DNA of 64,000 nt from Talinum fruticosum (taxonomy: Eukaryota; Streptophyta; Magnoliopsida; Caryophyllales; Talinaceae), in NCBI GenBank assembly GCA_021018815.1, contig JAITYX010000054.1:1364001-1428000 (forward strand). Direction: 5' to 3'. The position numbers and the translations under genes were made by a program. Below the pieces are notes generated by a model that did not search any database, had not been told where the DNA came from, and worked only from the letters and a program-made list of their open reading frames with translations. The number at the start of each line of letters is the position of its first letter. The stretch's first letter is position 1. Shown here one piece after another: positions 61,040 to 64,000 of this stretch.

Positions 61040-64000
61040 TGAAGGTTTGCTCTTGGAGAGACTTAGTCACCCTAGAGGGGGTGAATAGGGTGATGAGGAA
61101 ATTTTAACAATAAATAGAAGATTAAAGTTTAAAACAAACTTTAAGACTGTCCGAGTCTAGATTAGACTCGAAAAGTATTAACTCGGAATTTACGTGAAAA
61201 CCCTCCCGGGGCGAGAAAACCACGGCTAGTGCTAATCCAAGCACCAAGTCAAATCCACTATTTTGAATCCACAAAATACGATGAGACAGATTCAACCAGA
61301 ATTGCTCCCTTAGACAAGTCCTTACAAGGTTTTCCTAAGCTCGTAAATTCCCTTATCCGATCTAGTACTTCCTAACTAAGATAACCTTTACAGCTAGGGA
61401 CAACCGAGCTGAGTTAACCCTTACAGCTCAGTCAAGAGACCTTACTCAAAAATGAAGAATAAAAGTTGTGACTGATTACAAGACCTAACAACTCGTAAAG
61501 ATGTTAAGTACAGAGTTGGAGTTGTAAGTAGAAGATTGAATATGAATACAAAGACTTTTGCTTAAGTATGTGTATTGACAATGGTTCCAGCAATCTTCAA
61601 GTCTTGAGAGTTGGCTTATATTTAAAGATGACCAAGCAGATTAGCCGTTGTGACTATCTTCCGATTAGAAGTCCTCTCGTGACCGTTGTAACACTTCTTC
61701 CGAGTCGCTCGTAAAAGATCCATTGAGATGTGAACATTGTGCGACGGCTCTTGACTCCTTAGGATGTCCCAATCCATTGGTGGTGTCTAAAAAGTAAGGT
61801 GGAAACTACCGTTGAGCTTAGCGTTGAAGATTTCCAGTTTTGAAAACGGACAACCCCGAGGCCTTGGTCAAAAGTAGAAAAAGCCTTGTCTCGCTGGCGA
61901 TTTGACATCTTGAAGCTCGGTTATTTTTGTAATTCAAAAGTGGGATAACCTTGTTTGAATAACCTACAAAAGTAAATCAAATTTTAGTTCTCAAAGTACA
62001 AAATACTTTGGTCCAAGATTAGATATAGATAATAATTTAATTAAGATAATTAAGTGCATGATTATCCGAGTTAGAAAGGAATGGAATTTTCCGAGTCTAT
62101 TATTCATTATACTCAAATTCCATCCGAGTCCTGTCTGGAGAAAAATCAAGTTAGATAAAGAATATCGGAGTAAGAATACGTGATCTAGATAGATAGAGTT
62201 CAAACAAAACAAGCTGATTAGAAGAGATGAACTAATGCAGTAATTCACCCGAACTTGGAATACGGAGTCGGACCTGAGTTTAAGCGTGTTAGAGCGAGTG
62301 TTTGAACATGCGATAAATTTGAGTGTTTTCCGAGAGACTCGGAACTAAAAATGTGAAAAGATGAGTAAGAGTATGCTTTCCGAGTTAGTTAGAAACGAAT
62401 GAAAACCTATGCGATAGATTCTGTAACACTCGGAACAATTTCTATGTCACTCGAAAAGTTTCTATAACACTTAGATCGACTTGAAATCAAAACTTACAAG
62501 AGATGAAGTTTGTACCTGATTCCTTGATAGTACTTAGAATGTTATACATGCAAAGTATGAGTCTTCAATCTCCCCTTTTGATGAAAGACATTCTTTACTC
62601 AAATAGAAACTTTGTTAGTGTTAAAGCCACGAGTTTCATTCTTTCTCAACCAGCATGTCGAGCAAATAAAATTTAGATTGCATCGAGCTAAAGCTGAAAT
62701 ATCGCATAGAAATGAAGTGAATCAAACTTAGAGTATTGCTTATATCGAGCACAAAAAAAAATGTAACTAAGTTGATATATCATAGCAAGAAAGAATAATA
62801 TGTAACCGAGTTGATATATTAGGGCAAGATGAACTCGGAAGAATAAATTGAAACTCGAAATCACTTCATTAATATTCACATAGAAAAGATATATACACAA
62901 AAGAGGTGAGAGAAAATCTCCCCTAAACAAGACAACACAAATTTTCTAACTATTCTCCCCTTGCCTTTCAGCAAAAACAAAAAAAAAAAAAAAACAAACA
63001 GGGGAAGAATGTATCAAGAAGATACAAATTTGTATGTATGCAAACAAAAAAATAAAGAAAAGATAAAAAAAATTTAAGAAGGTGGAGATGGAGCGATCTG
63101 AGTCGAGGTGGAGGACCGAGTAGTGCGCCTTCGCTAGTAAGAGCGGGATGATGTTGACGATCGAGGCGGGGTAACACCGGGATCTCCGGGACGGGCTCGG
63201 CTCGAATAGCCGACCCGGAACCGGATCGTCCGGAGGTTCATCCTCTTGGAACTCGACCGAGGGAGGTGCTTGCTCGAGCCGGACGGCTGCCGACCGACCT
63301 TTGTCGGCAGGGTCTTCGACCCACTCGGACTCACTGTCCGAGCTTATCGGCTCCGGTTAGAGGGCTGGAGCACCTTGTCCCTCCGTCTGCTTCAGCTCCT
63401 TTTGCTTCTTCCTTCTCCCCTTCCTCCTTCTCCTCGGATAAAGCTGCCTCGACCCACGAGCTCCTCTTCTTTTTCTTCTTCTTCCTCTCCTTCGAGAGGA
63501 TAATTTGGTTGGGCTCAAGGATTCCTCGGATGTGTCCGAGTCAACCGGATCCTGAGCAGCCTTTGAGCGCCTTTCTTGGAGAGCTCGATCATCTCTTTCT
63601 GCTCCTTGACGAGGGTCTTCAACTCGAAGCACATCTTGCTGCTCTCGATTTGGGATTGAGCGATCTTTTGATTGATGGTCATGGATTGGAGGACGAGTCT
63701 TGAATGACCGGAGGGTGTCCTTGAGTTTAGTGGACACCGAGGAGATCTTGTCTATTATGGCGAGTGGACAAGGCAAAAGAGAGAACCCGAGAAACGCCTG
63801 AGGTGGAGGCACCACCAGGTGGAGGAGGTAGAGAGAGGGAGTTTGTGTTTGAGTCCGAGGCGGAGAAGGTGGCCTCGGCTTTGAGCTATAGACCCGGACA
63901 CCCGGTTGGGTCTATCTATACCTAAGGAGTTCTTTTCTCGCCAACAACAATGGCAGCCTCAAAAACCGCATTAATATCCGAGGGGAGAGGAACTTTGAAT
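61040..64000 (-). mobile_element. Third Ty1/copia copy, 3' LTR and ORF2, running off the window
   Basis: 3' LTR 61040-62567 (TGAAGGTTTGCTC to GAGTCTTCA), polypurine tract 62568-62580, then internal sequence collinear with 50332-51770 of the inner copia. Pol is expected beyond 64000. Inserted into the gag-only family LTR. Confidence 0.85.
63060..64000 (-). pseudogene. Extra copia ORF, third copy, incomplete
   Basis: Minus-strand sequence similar to 50833-51770: an acidic Ser/Pro-rich tail, a Glu/Lys-rich stretch near 63455-63490 and a coiled-coil-like segment (about 63550-63760). Frames are broken by indels. The domain part of the ORF lies outside the window. Confidence 0.6.

Overview
This window is nuclear DNA of a flowering plant, most likely a eudicot. 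It holds one intron-rich protein phosphatase 2C gene and about 56 kb of decayed, nested retroelements. There is no prokaryotic organisation: introns have GT-AG borders, LTR retrotransposons have tRNA-type primer sites, and there is an endogenous pararetrovirus. I cannot name the species from sequence alone.

Region by region: (1) 1-7300, minus strand: the 5' seven coding exons of a PP2C-type Ser/Thr phosphatase; its last part lies beyond base 1. (2) 7454-8353: two Tourist-like MITEs in inverted orientation sharing one TTA. (3) 8405-12340 and 36636-41297: endogenous pararetrovirus (Caulimoviridae-like) remnants. One copy is on the minus strand, cut in two by later insertions. A second copy lies head-to-head on the plus strand. 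A 5'-truncated LINE sits inside the RNase H region of the first copy. (4) 12341-36635: a Ty3/gypsy element with gag but no pol (TR-GAG type), with tandem repeats in both its leader and its 3' region. It contains, nested: a solo chromovirus LTR (16272-18242), a full-length but dead chromovirus with a chromodomain-like C-terminus (18797-31403, itself cut by a 2.9-kb solo LTR at 24439-27300), and a solo Ty1/copia LTR in its 3' LTR (33518-35044). (5) 41298-42452: unassigned DNA. (6) 42453-43822: an element with long terminal inverted repeats (Mutator-like or foldback). (7) 43934-64000: Ty1/copia elements of one family, all on the minus strand. The most complete copy (48812-59174) lies inside an older copy (43934-59736), and a third (61040 onward) is inserted in a solo or partial LTR of the gag-only family (59737-61039).

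The most interesting biology is in the copia family. Between pol and the 3' LTR it carries an extra same-strand open region resembling the putative plant transposon protein domain. In the one copy where the upstream DNA is visible, this region has its own TATA box and pyrimidine-rich leader. All mobile-element reading frames seen here are broken by stops or frameshifts, so nothing in the window looks autonomous. The PP2C gene looks intact in its visible part except for a possible one-base shift near the window edge.
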